Assembly: GCA_920105625.2 (NCBI GenBank)
Contig: OV050031.1
Span: forward strand, 134,720,917 to 134,784,916
Source of the DNA: Clusia tigrina
Lineage: Eukaryota > Arthropoda > Insecta > Diptera > Clusiidae
Direction: 5' to 3'
DNA: 64,000 nt
Positions within the stretch are counted from its first letter, which is position 1. Each line of letters opens with the position of its first letter. Below the pieces are notes generated by a model. The model searched no databases and was not told the origin of the DNA. It saw nothing but the letters and a program-made list of their open reading frames with translations. A program made the position numbers and the translations under genes. This document shows, one piece after another, positions 10,163 through 20,639 of the stretch.

Positions 10163-11775
10163 TTTTACAAGCGAATGTCAACTTTCACAAAGATACAAAA
10201 TACTTTTCAACAATATATTTTTAAATAATTGATATACAATATTAATCAAAAATTCCAACTTTAATTTTACTAGACAATTTTTTTTTGAAATTTCAAAAAA
10301 AATTTTACATCTCAAAATTATACCAAATTTTAATTATACAAATTTTATTTTTTAATTCGAATTTTACGTTTGTTTAAATTTTCTTGACAACACACAGTAT
10401 ATTCTTATTAAATAATTCAATTTGAAATTTACAGGGCAATACAAAATTATTTTCCAATTGAAAATTCTTTTTTATATTTCATTTTAAGTTTACCAATTAG
10501 AATCAAAATTAATGTTTGATAAGAACTGAATTGATGTACAAGGACTGTCAACAACACAATAGATCAGTGCTCCTCAAACTTAAAATCTAATTAGATATAC
10601 ATACGCAGCAGCTGCAATTTTCAAATTAACGTTCAAATCTCCTTAATAGCCAAGCATGTTCGTTTCAGCAAAATGTAAATACTTTTCCCCTCTTCACGGC
10701 AATTCACTGGTTATTATTTCGCTCTCTAGCTATATATACACACACACAGATTGATGTTTATCACTTTTCGTGTTGTTTTTGTTTTTAACTCGTTACAACT
10801 CTCGTTTCTTTTTGATTTATGCACACAACCACACAGTCTCAAACAATTGGAACCATTTGGAATTGTTTTTTTTCAAATTTTGTTTTCTCTGTTGTCACAC
10901 AGGCGTTTGATTTGTTTTTTATTCTTTTCTCTAACAACCACCACTTGGAATTGTTTTTGTGGTTTTGTCGGTTATTTTTCAAATTGTGGTTTCTCTGTTG
11001 CCACTCAGGCGTTTGATTCCTTACTTTTTCTCTTTTAACTCCCTCACTCTCAGAGTTATACAGTTTTTTTTCTAGATCGTTTTGTCTTCTTTAGCACTGA
11101 ACTGTTTACAATTTTCTAGAAGTTTTGTTTTACTCTTTTTTGTTCCAGTTTTTTTTAAGGATTTGTTCCCCTTTTTCTCACAAATTTCAGTTATTTATTT
11201 TGTTCACACAGCAAATTAAATTATTTGAATTTTTTCCAAAAGGTTTGTTCCAAGCCACTCAGGCTATCATATATCAGTAAATTATTTAAATTTTGTCAAA
11301 ATATTTTTGTTTTTAAGCCACTCAGGCTACAACACAACAACAAATTATTTAAATTTCTGTACAAATTTTTGTTTCTAAGCCACTCAGGCTATCACACAGC
11401 AACAAATTATTTAAATTTTTAGCAAAATATTTGTTTTTAAGCCACTCAGGCTATCACACAGCAACAAATTATTTAAATTTTTACAAAAATATTTGTTTTT
11501 AAGCCACTCGGCTATCACACAGCAACAAATTATTTAAATTTTTCCTTTCCAACAAGCACCACACAGGTTACTGTTTCTGTTTTTTTTTCTTCCCCAAAAA
11601 ATTCAATGCCAAAACCATTTAGGTTGTTTCAAAATCTTTCCACTGTTTATTTTTTTTTTGTTTTTTGGAACGTTTGTCTCCGTTCGTTTATTCAAAAAAA
11701 AAACCACACACACACTCAATTGTTTTGCCGCTGTTGCATTTTTTCCACTGTTTGTTGGCACGTTTGTCTACGTCA
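10163..11775 (-). other. Untranslated leader of the gypsy element
   Basis: About 1.6 kb, A-rich on the minus strand, between the primer-binding site and gag. No convincing ORF. It holds a tandem array (11250-11565) and a shorter repeated CACWCAGGCGTTTGATT motif near 10899 and 10999. A short CA run lies near 10738. Confidence 0.7.
11250..11565. repeat. 62-bp tandem repeat in gypsy leader (five units)
   Basis: The motif AAGCCACTCAGGCTATCACA followed by CAGCAACAAATTATTTAAAT recurs with CCACTC starts at 11255, 11318, 11380, 11442 and 11504, a period of 62-63. Units are nearly identical, so the array expanded recently. Confidence 0.9.
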
Positions 11776-11793
11776 ATCCCGGACGAGCCCCCA
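11776..11793 (-). other. Primer-binding site, tRNA-Pro type
   Basis: On the minus strand the 18 bases three nucleotides inside the 5' LTR read TGGGGGCTCGTCCGGGAT. From memory this is exactly the proline-tRNA primer-binding site known from gammaretroviruses. Position and length are correct for a reverse-transcription primer site. Confidence 0.88.
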
Positions 11794-11796
11794 ATT

Positions 11797-12085
11797 TGTA
11801 GTTTAAGGTACACTCTACTGAACCCAAATTTATTGGTTGACGCCAATTTGTGATCACTTCCTTTTTCCTCAGAGAAAACACTCCATTTTATTATTAAATG
11901 TAATTTATTAAAGTAAATGTTTATTTTTGAAGCGTCTTATTTCATGCGCCCTTATCACTAGCAGTGTACTTAAAGACTAAAAAACAAAACAAAAATAACT
12001 AATTCAATTGACATTCGCTCGCTTGACTGCGAGGGGTTGCCAACTATGAATAACAATGCAGGGTACAGAAATACCAAATCCTACA
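11797..12085 (-). repeat. 5' LTR of the gypsy element (289 bp)
   Basis: Direct repeat of 6141-6428 with TGTAG/CTACA ends. Differences from the partner LTR: three substitutions and a one-base indel. Flanked outside by the TCTA duplication. Confidence 0.93.
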
Positions 12086-12306
12086 TCTATTATCAAATTT
12101 ACTTTTTTCTGCCGAACCGAATATATACAAACAAGACAATTACAGCAAAGCTAAAACTAATAGACACAAATAGAGACGAATTCAATAATTCTCTAGAGAC
12201 CGACAACGACAACAAAAATTTAACTGGAATAAAAACTAGCTTCGCTAACACTTATTCCACCATAAAAACGCTTCTATTAAATCAACTAAGCGATTTAACA
12301 GACAAC

Positions 12307-13201
12307 ATGGCATCTTTTAGCATAGAAACAGCATCAAAATCTCTACCCACATTTACGGGCAACTTCAGAGAATTAGATAGCTTTGTAATCACCGCTGAGC
12401 TGATAAAAAAAATCCCTCAACGATACAGGACAAACAGATTTATTAGAATATATCTACCATGCCAAATTAACTGCCAATGTAAGAACAGCAATAGGAGGAT
12501 ATACGAAACCAGGAAACTTACACACACTTACAACTCTACTACAACAGAGGTACAAAGACGCGACAATAATACCACAGTTACAAGCTAGATTATCAAATTT
12601 ACAACAGAGAAATTCAGGAATTAACTCTAACAAAGAAAAAATACTGACAATAATAGAAAGTTTAAACAGGCTCAACATATACAATTTAGGAGAAACAGCT
12701 ACACAGGCAGAAAAGAACGTAATAACAAAAACAAACAATAAGTTAGCATTGGACATTTTCAAGAAAGGACTGAATGAGAATTACAAAGCGACAATTTTTG
12801 CAGCAAGACCGAAAGATCTAGCAGAAGCAACTGATTAGCACTCGAACTTGAGAGCGCAAATATAATTTAACCCTTCTCCACAGTACACAAACAACACACG
12901 ACAAAATTTCAGCACACGCTATGACAAAAGTAACTATAACAACACTAACTATGCAAGCAACAGAAACAACAACTGTAGAAATACAAATTTCAGTCAAAGA
13001 AACAATAACTACAACAACACATATCCCAATAACCAAAATAACAACAATTTCAGACATAACAACAGCTACAACTCACAAGGCCGACAGCAGAACAACAACA
13101 AGATTTATAACTCAAACAGAACCCGCCACGTAAACATGATACACGATGCGGGAAACGAACAAGGCCCAGAATGCATAACCATTCTGGACAGCCAAAATTA
13201 A
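12307..13201 (+). pseudogene. Gag of the 412/mdg1-like element, frameshifted
   Basis: Translation from ATG 12307 gives an mdg1/412-type Gag start (SLPTFTGNFRELDSF). The frame shifts near 12410, after which LTANVRTAIGG, LQQRYKDATIIPQLQARLSN and NLGETATQAEKNV match the capsid region of this group. A stop at about 12837 follows. The C-terminal part (12890-13130) is an Asn/Tyr/Arg-rich tail without CCHC knuckles, which is usual for mdg1-like Gag. It ends at 13199-13201, overlapping the pol frame that opens before 13171. Upstream 12086-12306 is leader or Gag N-terminus in broken frame. Confidence 0.75.
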
Positions 13202-14103
13202 ATGTGTATAAAATATCGGATAACCACACAAATTTCGTCACGCTGATACACAAAAAGCAAAAAATGACATTTTTAATAGACACAGGTGCAGACATTTCAT
13301 TGTGCAAAATAAGTAACAAATTAGAAAACCACGAATACTTTCCTGACGACAAATGCAAATTAACGGGCATAACAAATGAAGAAGTATATTCTGAAGGTCA
13401 AATAGAATTACAATTAGATATTGGAGAAGAATCTTATAACCACCCTTTCCAATTAGTAAGCAAAACATTTCCAATAGAAACAGATGGCATTATAGGTAGG
13501 GATTTTTTTGAGAAATATATCTGTAAAATCGATTTTGAAACGTTTACAATTTCCGCGTACGTAAACAAACAAACATTTATTATACCCATGCACACTAAAT
13601 CTCATGATACTCAAAAAATAAAAATACCAGCAAGAACAGAAATAATACAAGCCTTAAAATTTAACATAAATGAAGATAAGATAATTCCAAATAAAGAATT
13701 AAAAGAAGGCATATTTCTAAGCAATTCCATAGCACCCAAAAGTGGTATAACCCACATAAATATTCTAAATACAACAAACAAAGAGGTAATTTTAGACGGC
13801 ATACAATTTGAAACTGACTCACTAAAAAATTATGATATACTAAAGTACAGTATGCAGGAGATTTACAATGGAAACAGACTACCGAATATCATTGAAACCT
13901 TAAATTTTAACTGCACAGACGAACTGACAAAAACCCAACTCATAAACATCCTTAGACAATACCAAGAAGTTTTTCATCTTGACGACGAAACACTTTCGAC
14001 AAACAATTTTTATACACAAAAAATAACGACACATGAGAACACACCCGTTTACATTAAAAACTACAGACTGCCACACACACACACAGAAATTGTGAATGAA
14101 TAG
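13171..14103 (+). CDS. Protease and RT-proximal region of 412-like pol
   Basis: Open frame of 310 codons. TFLIDTGADISLCK is the retropepsin active site; a second conserved block GIIGRDFFEKY follows. The long linker after the protease is typical of the mdg1 group and leads to IKNYRLPHTHTEIVNE, the start of RT. The frame is closed by a single TAG at 14101-14103 where the downstream RT frame continues in the same register, so one nonsense mutation separates the parts. Confidence 0.88.
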   Translation: MHNHSGQPKLNVYKISDNHTNFVTLIHKKQKMTFLIDTGADISLCKISNKLENHEYFPDDKCKLTGITNEEVYSEGQIELQLDIGEESYNHPFQLVSKTFPIETDGIIGRDFFEKYICKIDFETFTISAYVNKQTFIIPMHTKSHDTQKIKIPARTEIIQALKFNINEDKIIPNKELKEGIFLSNSIAPKSGITHINILNTTNKEVILDGIQFETDSLKNYDILKYSMQEIYNGNRLPNIIETLNFNCTDELTKTQLINILRQYQEVFHLDDETLSTNNFYTQKITTHENTPVYIKNYRLPHTHTEIVNE

Positions 14104-15105
14104 GTACAGAAAATGCTACAGGAGCATATCATTGAACCTTCAGTCAGCCCATACAATGCTCCACTCCTTTTGGTTCCTAAAATGAACACTATTGACAAAA
14201 AGAAATGGAGACTTGTAGCGGATTTTAGAAAACTGAATGACAACATAGTAAATGATAAATTCCCACTAACTCGACTAGAAGACATTCTAGACAAGTTAGG
14301 CAGAGCAAAATGGTTTTCAACCTTAGATATGACCAGCTCATTTCATCAAATACCATTAACAGCCTTTTCCACATCCAATGGACACTACCAGTTTAAAAGA
14401 CTACTTTTCGGACTAAAAATTTCATTCAACAGCTTTCAGAGAATGTTAACAATAGCACTCTCAGGACTTGACTCAGAAGCATTCCTTTATGTAGATGACA
14501 TAATCATCTATGGATGTAGTCTAAATCACTATAATCAAAATCTGATCAAAGTACTAGACAGACTAAAACTACATAATTTAAAATTAAACGCAGCAAAATG
14601 CAACTTTCTGAGACCAGAAGTCGTATATTTAGGACATTTGATTACACAAGACGGCGTTAAAACTGACCCAGCAAAGTACGAGACTGTTAAAAATTACCCA
14701 CAACCGAAAAACGCAGACGAAGTAAGAAGATTCGTTGCATTCTGCAACTACTATAGAAAATTCATACCAGAATTTGCAGATATTGCAAAATGTTTGAATT
14801 CCTTACTAAAGAATTCAGCCAAATTTGTATGGACAGATGAATGCCAAACAACTTTTGAAACTCTAAAACAAAAATTAATAAATCCACCACTACTGCAATA
14901 CCCAATTTTTGATAAACTCTTCATTTTAACCACAGATGCATCGAATTATGCACTAGGCGCCGTACTATCACAAGGCGAAATAGGACAAGATTTACCCATT
15001 TCATATGCTAGCAAATCAATACAAAAACATGATTTGAATAAGCCAGTAATAGAAAAAGAACTATTAGCAATATACTGGGGTATTAACTTCTTCAAACCCT
15101 ATCTA
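14104..15105 (+). CDS. Reverse transcriptase and RNase H start, 412-like pol
   Basis: Continues the frame of the protease. RT blocks are all present: SPYNAPLLLVPKM, WRLVADFRKLND, FSTLDMTSSFHQIPL, RLLFGLKISFNSFQRM and the catalytic FLYVDDIIIYG. The thumb has YLGHLITQDGVKTDP and RRFVAFCNYYRKFIPEF. RNase H begins with FILTTDASNYALGAVLSQ and has the catalytic glutamate in VIEKELLAIYWG. A mariner interrupts at 15104-15105. Excellent conservation apart from the upstream stop and the insertion. Confidence 0.9.
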
Positions 15106-16396
15106 CGAGGGTGGATTGATATTGAAGCTACCTAGCGCTAGATGGCAGCACAACCACAAAAACTTTTTTTTTTTTAGAAATTCCGATCTGTCAAACGTCA
15201 GCTGTTAAAATTTCACCCAAATTCATCGATTAGTTTATTTGTTGTAGTCGTTTGAAGTAAGCAACTTTTGTGTTTCTTGAAAAATGGAAAAAAGCGAATT
15301 TCGTGCAGTGATTAAACACTATTATTTGAAAGGAAAAACGGTGAAAGAGACAAAAGAAAAGCTCGATAAACATTACGGTGAGTCTGCTCCGTCAGATTAC
15401 ATGGAAAAATATTGGATTGCTGAATTTAAACGCGGCCGAACAAGCACTGCAACAATACTATCAACAGGAAGGCCGAAAGAGGTGGTTACTGAAGAAAATA
15501 TCAAAAAAATCCTCGATATCGTTATGAATGATCACAGAGTCAAGTTGCGTGAGATTGTTGAAATGGTAAACATATAATATGAACGTGTGTTCAACATTTT
15601 GCATGAACATTTGCATATGAAAAAGCTATCGGCAAGATGGGTGCCGCGTTTGCTCAGTGTCGAACAAAAACGAGTTCGACAGACCACTTCACAGCGGAGT
15701 TTGGACATGATAAAGCGTAATCCTGTTGATTTTTGGCGTCGATTAATAACTGTTGATGAAACGTGGGTCCACCATTACACACCTGAAACCAAAAATCAAT
15801 CGAAACAATGGGTGGAAGCTGGTGGAAGTGCTCCGAAGATGACGAAGGCAGTGAAATCGGCTGGCAAGGCTATGGCCACTGTATTTTGGGATGCACACGG
15901 AATATTGCTCATCGATTATCTTGAAAAAGGATCCACAATCACAGGAAAGTATTATCGTACATTATTGGATCAATTGATTGATGCATTCAAGGAAAAATGA
16001 CCACATTTAAAGAAGAAAAAAATGCTCTTTCTTCAAGACATCGCACCGGTTCACACAGCATTAGATACGATGCTAAAATTACGTGAAATACACTTCGAAT
16101 TGGTAAATCATCCACCTTATAGTCCAGATTTAGCTCCTAGTGACTTTTTCCTGTTCCCAAACTTAAAAAATGGCTCGCAGGAAAAAGATTCATCTCAAAC
16201 GAAGATGTGATTACCGAAACTAACGCGTATTTTGAGGGGTTCTCGAAATCGTATTATTCAGTTGGTATAAAAAAATTGGAAAACCGTCCTACTAAGTATG
16301 TCGAAGTAAAAGGAGACTATGTTGAGAAATAAATGGTTTTTGAAAAAAAAAATGTTTTTTTCCTACTTAGGTAGCTTCAATATCAATCCGCCCTCG
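15106..16396 (+). mobile_element. mariner (DD34D) element inside 412-like RNase H
   Basis: A 1,291-bp element flanked by TA on each side. The ends are nearly perfect inverted repeats: CGAGGGTGGATTGATATTGA at the left and, on the opposite strand at the right, CGAGGGCGGATTGATATTGA, continuing identical to the 29th base. Insert plus duplicated TA is 1,293 bases, a multiple of three, so host RNase H keeps register on both sides. Confidence 0.95.
15284..16332 (+). pseudogene. mariner transposase with two stops and a frameshift
   Basis: The ORF starts at ATG 15284 with the helix-turn-helix region of mariner transposase (YYLKGKTVKETKEKLDKHYG, TGRPKEVVTEENI). An in-frame stop occurs at 15575-15577; the same frame resumes and carries WVPRLLSVEQK and the first catalytic aspartate in VDETWVHHYTPE. 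A second stop lies at 15998-16000; again the same frame resumes with QDIAPVHTA (second aspartate) and YSPDLAPSDFFLFP (third), spaced 34 residues apart: DD34D. A frameshift at about 16170 precedes the tail, which ends at about 16332 (VELKGDYVEK-like). All three catalytic residues are present but the copy is dead. Confidence 0.92.
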
Positions 16397-16866
16397 TATA
16401 TGGTCAAAAGTTCACGGTAGTAACTGACCATCGACCACTAATATCACTATTTTCTCATAAAAATCCTTCATCCCAAATGACCAGAATTAGATTAGACCTC
16501 AGCGACTATTATTTCAACATAGTATATAAAACAGGAAAAATTAATACAAATGCAGATGCATTGTCAAGAATACAAATTGACTCGGACATTCTAAAAGAAA
16601 TGATACCGAAAGAAATTGATGAAAAAGCCAAAAGAACCCTAGTAATCACGAGAGGCCTGTCAAATAAAAATAAAATAAATGAAGAGGCAAATGAAAATAA
16701 AGTAACTGAAGAGGCAAATAAGAATGAAAATGAGAAATTGAGAAATTGGATATCTGAGGAGACTGATCACCTTCAAACATGGGAATGTACATTAATAAAT
16801 GACGGCAAGAATATTAAAAAATTAAAATTTAATGGCGACAAGAAAAATCAAAGCATTGAAAAATGA
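16397..16866 (+). CDS. RNase H end and linker of 412-like pol
   Basis: After the mariner the same register gives the RNase H end (FTVVTDHRPLISLFSHKN with the catalytic aspartate, then DYYFNIVYKTGKINTNADALSR). The linker beyond is Lys/Glu/Asn-rich, with a repeated EEAN-EN motif (16680-16735), and stops at 16864-16866. Confidence 0.85.
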
Positions 16867-17079
16867 ATATATATATAAATAATGATATTGTGCACATAGG
16901 CGAAAGCGATAATTCTCCGAATCAAGATTCGACTCTGAAGAAGCTCCGACTTAAAAATAAAAATATATGAAAATATAAAGCATGCAGGAATCAATGATAA
17001 ATCAGCGAGACTAGACTCGATTCTGAGGAAATTAATATCCAAAACGAAGAAAGAAAATATTAAAGATATAGCAATTGCA

Positions 17080-17545
17080 ATTAATAATGAAATATACAAA
17101 AGAAGAACTTAAAGAAGCGTACCCAAAAATAAAAGTGAATAGCAAAAGACCTCAGCTAAAAATATTAATTTATATACCTCCAAAGAGAATAACGGAAGAT
17201 ATTTTAAAATACAAACAAATAAATGAATGTCACAAAACAGGCATCCCGGAGTAAGAAAAATGAAATTAAAACAAAGATACATTTGGAAAAATATGAACCA
17301 AATGGTAAAGAAATTCGTATCCAACTGTGACACATGCGTGAAGTGCAAACAAACAAGACACATCAAAGAACCATAAAACATAACAGACACCCCTAACACA
17401 AGTTTCGAAGTCATATCAATTGACACCGTAGGACCACTAAAAATTTCAAACGAATACCGCTACATACTGACATCGACAAACGACGACGAATGGGATAAGT
17501 TGATTCCCTACTTCACTTTCACTTACAACACAATATCCACAAGAA
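17080..17545 (+). pseudogene. Integrase remnant of the 412-like element
   Basis: In broken frames, integrase zinc-binding residues appear (ECHKTGIPG near 17230, then VSNCDTCVKCKQTRH near 17320-17355), followed by the start of the catalytic core (SFEVISIDTVGPLKISNEY, 17400-17460). The next motif is DEWDKLIPYFTFTYNT, which belongs near the core end, so the central part with the second aspartate is deleted. The element stops at 17545 against a LINE scrap. The stretch 16867-17079 is decayed linker. Confidence 0.8.
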
Positions 17546-17850
17546 TCTTCAATGCCTCCGTCGCCGATTCTGCCCACACTCCATCAGTACGTTTTACAAA
17601 GTTTCTGTTGAAGTGATCCTTGATGAGAATTTTTCCAAGCCTGGCTCAATAGATTCTCAGTGGTCTTGCCAGGATTTGCGTTTCGAATTCCGTACTGCTT
17701 TTTGTATGGCCATGAGAAAGCTTAAATCTCTGTAAGCATAGAAATTTCGACTTATGTAGCATTCGATAAACACCCTTCTGAGGCTTGATCTCAAGTATCT
17801 AACATTCCGATCCCACCAGGGAGGGAGTCCACTGTGGCAACACCACACAC
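17546..17850 (-). pseudogene. LOA/R1-type LINE ORF2 scrap (endonuclease-RT linker)
   Basis: On the minus strand LPPWWDRNVRYLRSSLRR, YRDLSFLMAIQKAVRNSK and a following ARPL/ESIEP stretch match the conserved linker between endonuclease and RT in R1/LOA-type LINEs (PWWN...LR...R, KR.SWQ). It is then followed by NVLMECGQ-like sequence equivalent to the DG-WT segment. Frame-broken, and nothing else of the element is recognisable, though 17851-18137 might be its 5' end. Confidence 0.6.
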
Positions 17851-18137
17851 AACCGGGATTATTTCATTTGTTGTCTCTTTCAACTTTTAACTCATATACT
17901 CGTATGTATATAACAGTTCCTTTGTTTGTTTATTTATCACTTTTAAAAAATTTCAAATTAGTTATTATAAGTATTTAGTGTATTTAAACAGAACTAGACA
18001 CTTTCTTGAAAACTTGCACTTTCGTTAAAGCGTCTCTTTCGCGGGATTTGTAAAATTAGTTACTTGGTTTTAAACAACGATAAATGTCACAAGGGCGGAG
18101 CTCCTGTGATTACACGTCCGTTTGGTTACACGACCGT
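17851..18137. other. Unassigned AT-rich segment
   Basis: No ORF, repeat or element end is recognised. It ends at 18137 where the satellite resumes in mid-monomer. Confidence 0.4.
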
Positions 18138-18193
18138 TGCCTATATATAGGGTGAAAAAATAGAAGTTAAATTGTGTTTTATTTCGCGGCCAG
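18138..18193. repeat. Satellite fragment between two insertions
   Basis: Fifty-six bases from GCCTATATATAGGGTG to TTTCGCGGCCAG match the satellite consensus from the unit start to the middle, linking block 1 to block 2. Confidence 0.88.
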
Positions 18194-18378
18194 TAGCTCG
18201 TTTCAATAACTCTTCTCTACCGATTATTGCTCTACTGGTAGAGAATGTGACGTCAGAGTGACGTCATTCTCTACTATTGTGTTTCTATAAGTGTGTTGAG
18301 TAGAGTTTTGAATTCTCTACTAGTAGAAAAATTCTCAGCTACTCATTAACAAGTGAAAATTGATACAACCAGTCGAAA

Positions 18379-18526
18379 ATGGATGCGATAAGTAATGTTT
18401 TTAGTTAAAAATCAAATACAAAAATAAAATTAAAGTCATTTTTAACTACGAACCGTAAGTTTCCTTGTGTTTTATAATATAAAATTGTGTTTTTTTTTTA
18501 ATTTTAGAAACAGTTAACAGCGCGCG
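18379..18526 (+). pseudogene. Possible first exon and intron of Harbinger accessory ORF
   Basis: ATGGATGCGATAA at 18379 is followed by a good donor (GTAATG) and, after an AT-rich stretch, by a pyrimidine-rich acceptor TTTTTTAATTTTAG near 18507, then AAACAGTTAACAGCGCGCG, where the errantivirus inserted. This could be the 5' end of the Myb-like ORF seen at 26325. Splice sites are inferred by eye only. Confidence 0.3.
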
Positions 18527-18976
18527 AGTTATGGTAGAAGATACTCCAAATTTAAATATAAGAAAAACACACAAACCCAGCATATTCTGAGAATGCAATC
18601 AGAATATGTTGGTGAAGAATGTATGGCAGGTACACACCAAAGCGGCTCAAGCTGTATAGCAAAGAACGCTGACCTCGCATATTAAAGTTAGATAATAAAA
18701 GGCATGCAAAGCTGAGTATGCTGATTCAGCTTTGCCTAAGAAATATAGCATAAGAAATATAGCATAAGAAATATAGCATAAGATATTTGAAAGAGCCAAT
18801 GGTGACTGAGCAGCAGAATAATAAAGACGTCTGTATTTTTAAATCCGTTACAGTATACGGAGAATAGAAAAAACATATTGTTTCTTTTTGATTCATACCC
18901 ATACCCAGTAGTTACTCCTCGGTTTAAGGAGTAGCCAGAGGATTTAGGTGCCGGACCACTCATCATAACTATAACT
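18527..18976 (+). repeat. 5' LTR of the errantivirus (450 bp)
   Basis: Begins AGTTATGGTAGAAG and ends CATAACTATAACT. The first 345 bases are repeated at 25918-26258. It contains three copies of the 15-mer GAAATATAGCATAAG (18740-18785) against two in the 3' LTR, and AATAAA at 18690-18695. The next bases GATGCAGTCGC recall the serine-tRNA primer site of errantiviruses but match only in part. Confidence 0.88.
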
Positions 18977-19532
18977 GATGCAGTCGCGAAACAAACCTAC
19001 CGCAATCCAACGCTGACCGACAGCTACATACACCAGTGGTGTGCAAATGTACTTACAGTTAAAAATAAATAAAAATTATAATAATATATCAACGAAAAAA
19101 TTGTGTTTTGCGCTTATATAAAATAAAATTCAAATCTTAGCAGTATTCGGCAGAAAGAGATCTAAAAGTCAAACACAACAACATTAAGTCTGACAAAATT
19201 GTTAAAACAATATACAATTCAAATTTAAAATATACAACATAGAAGTGGTGTAAGAGAAGTGCATTATCTACAAAGCATACAAAGTGAAGGGAACATACAA
19301 AACTAACAACAACCGCAGAACAACAGCAGAAATATTCCACTAATCAACATACCAGCGGAAGAAACATAAATATTAAGACTAAATATTAATTATTTAAAAA
19401 AAAATAGATAAAGAAATAAATAATAATAATAATAATACTCATTATAATAAGCCAAGAAAGAAGTATAGGAAAAATACAGTGTATAAAATTTATTGTTTTA
19501 CATTCTCTTAAAAAAAAAAAAATGTTTGTAAA
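18977..19532 (+). other. Errantivirus leader
   Basis: A-rich, no ORF of note. It contains an AAT microsatellite near 19420-19437 and ends in a poly-A run shortly before the gag ATG at 19533. Confidence 0.6.
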
Positions 19533-20590
19533 ATGGCTCAAAATGGAACCAATATTGAATGTTGCTTAGGTGCAATAACGCAATTACTCCTACCAAACGC
19601 TGCACAGCAAGGGATAAGTGTTAGGCAAAAAGTAGAAAAGGACCTCAAATACTTGCAACCATTTGAAGGCAATACAAGAAAGTTGCCAGCATTCATAGAA
19701 GCAATTGATAGAATATTGACTGATTATGAAGGACAACAACAGCTGGTTTTCAGAATAGTTTACGATCGAAAAATCTTAGGATCGGCTAAAAATTTTTTGG
19801 CGTAAATCCCCCCAGAAAATTGGGAGGTATGTAAAATAAAACTAAAACAGCACTTCAGATCAACAAAGGACCAAATGACTCTGACTAACGAAATAACCAA
19901 CCTAAGAGTAGGAAGTATCAGCGAACTTAGTAGAAAAACTATCTAATAATCGATAATATTACTGAATATAGTGCTCTGAGCGAGACAGGTGGTGCAATGA
20001 AAGAAATATTTTCAAGAATGCTGTCACAAAGAATAAAGCAATTAGCAGCAGGGACCTTTGCATATTTGGTACGTAATGTAACGACGTGGTCAGAAATGAT
20101 AAATACGATTTACAATTTCATAGGGCTGGATGATGGAAATTTAAACCCTATGTTTTTAACAAGAAATGAAAATCAAGGCCAATTCACACAAAACGTTAGA
20201 AATTATAACGGTAACAGACACCAAAATAATCACAGATTACAAAACAATTTAGAGTAAACCCACTTTAGGGGACAAAATACGAATGGGCAAAATAACTCTC
20301 GTTCACAACATAATTCGAGATAATTCCCTCAAAGAGTTACAAACTATTCAGGGCAAAATAACTATCGCCCATATAATCCCCAAACACAAACAGATTTTCG
20401 GCCTAGAAATTCAGGCCAATATAACAGCCAAAATAATACAACAATTCAATATCGTAATAATGTTGGTTACGGTAATGCTGCTGTACCAAAAATTCAGAGC
20501 GGCACTCAGCAGTCAAGATGCTCAAATGGCCCAATACCCATGGAGGTGGACACTATGAGCAGGACGGAGGAGATAAATAATAACGACTAG
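19533..20590 (+). pseudogene. Errantivirus Gag, broken
   Basis: ATG 19533 opens a Gag of the 17.6/297/gypsy kind: LKYLQPFEGNTRKLPAFIEA, then a TAA at 19803-19805 with the same frame resuming (PPENWEVCKIKLKQHFRS). A frameshift near 19930 leads to KEIFSRMLSQRIKQLAAGTF (19997-20257). The last part, in a third frame, is Asn/Gln/Tyr-rich (20280-20520) and ends PMEVDTMSRTEEINN, the usual end of errantiviral Gag. There are no CCHC knuckles, which is typical of this group. Two frame changes and one stop make it inactive. Confidence 0.85.
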
Positions 20591-20639
20591 TTTTTTACAA
20601 GCTAGCCTCGGAAAACCAAAATAAAATTTTAATTTCGCT

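Larger units (their letters stand above)
6141..12085 (-). mobile_element. Complete-ended Ty3/gypsy (mdg3/micropia-like) retrotransposon, RT-deleted
   Basis: A 5.9-kb element in minus orientation bounded by two direct LTRs that begin TGTAG and end CTACA, with a 4-bp target duplication TCTA (6137-6140 and 12086-12089). Order along the minus strand: LTR, 18-nt primer-binding site, 1.6-kb leader, gag, protease, RT/RNase H, integrase, LTR. LTRs differ by three substitutions and one 1-bp indel over about 288 bp, so the insertion is recent. The RT palm is deleted and there are frameshifts, so it cannot replicate alone. It sits in the leader of the 412-like element. Clade assignment (mdg3/micropia-like) is from integrase and RT motif style. 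Confidence 0.93.

Noticed and set aside
11225..11422. Repetitive 65-codon ORF
   Set aside because: Produced by the 62-bp tandem repeat in the gypsy leader, on the strand opposite to the element.
11776..11793. tRNA gene fragment
   Set aside because: Only 18 bases match the tRNA 3' end and they sit three bases inside an LTR, so it is a primer-binding site.
12921..13133. Thr-rich mucin-like ORF
   Set aside because: Wrong frame of the Asn/Tyr/Arg-rich Gag tail of the 412-like element.
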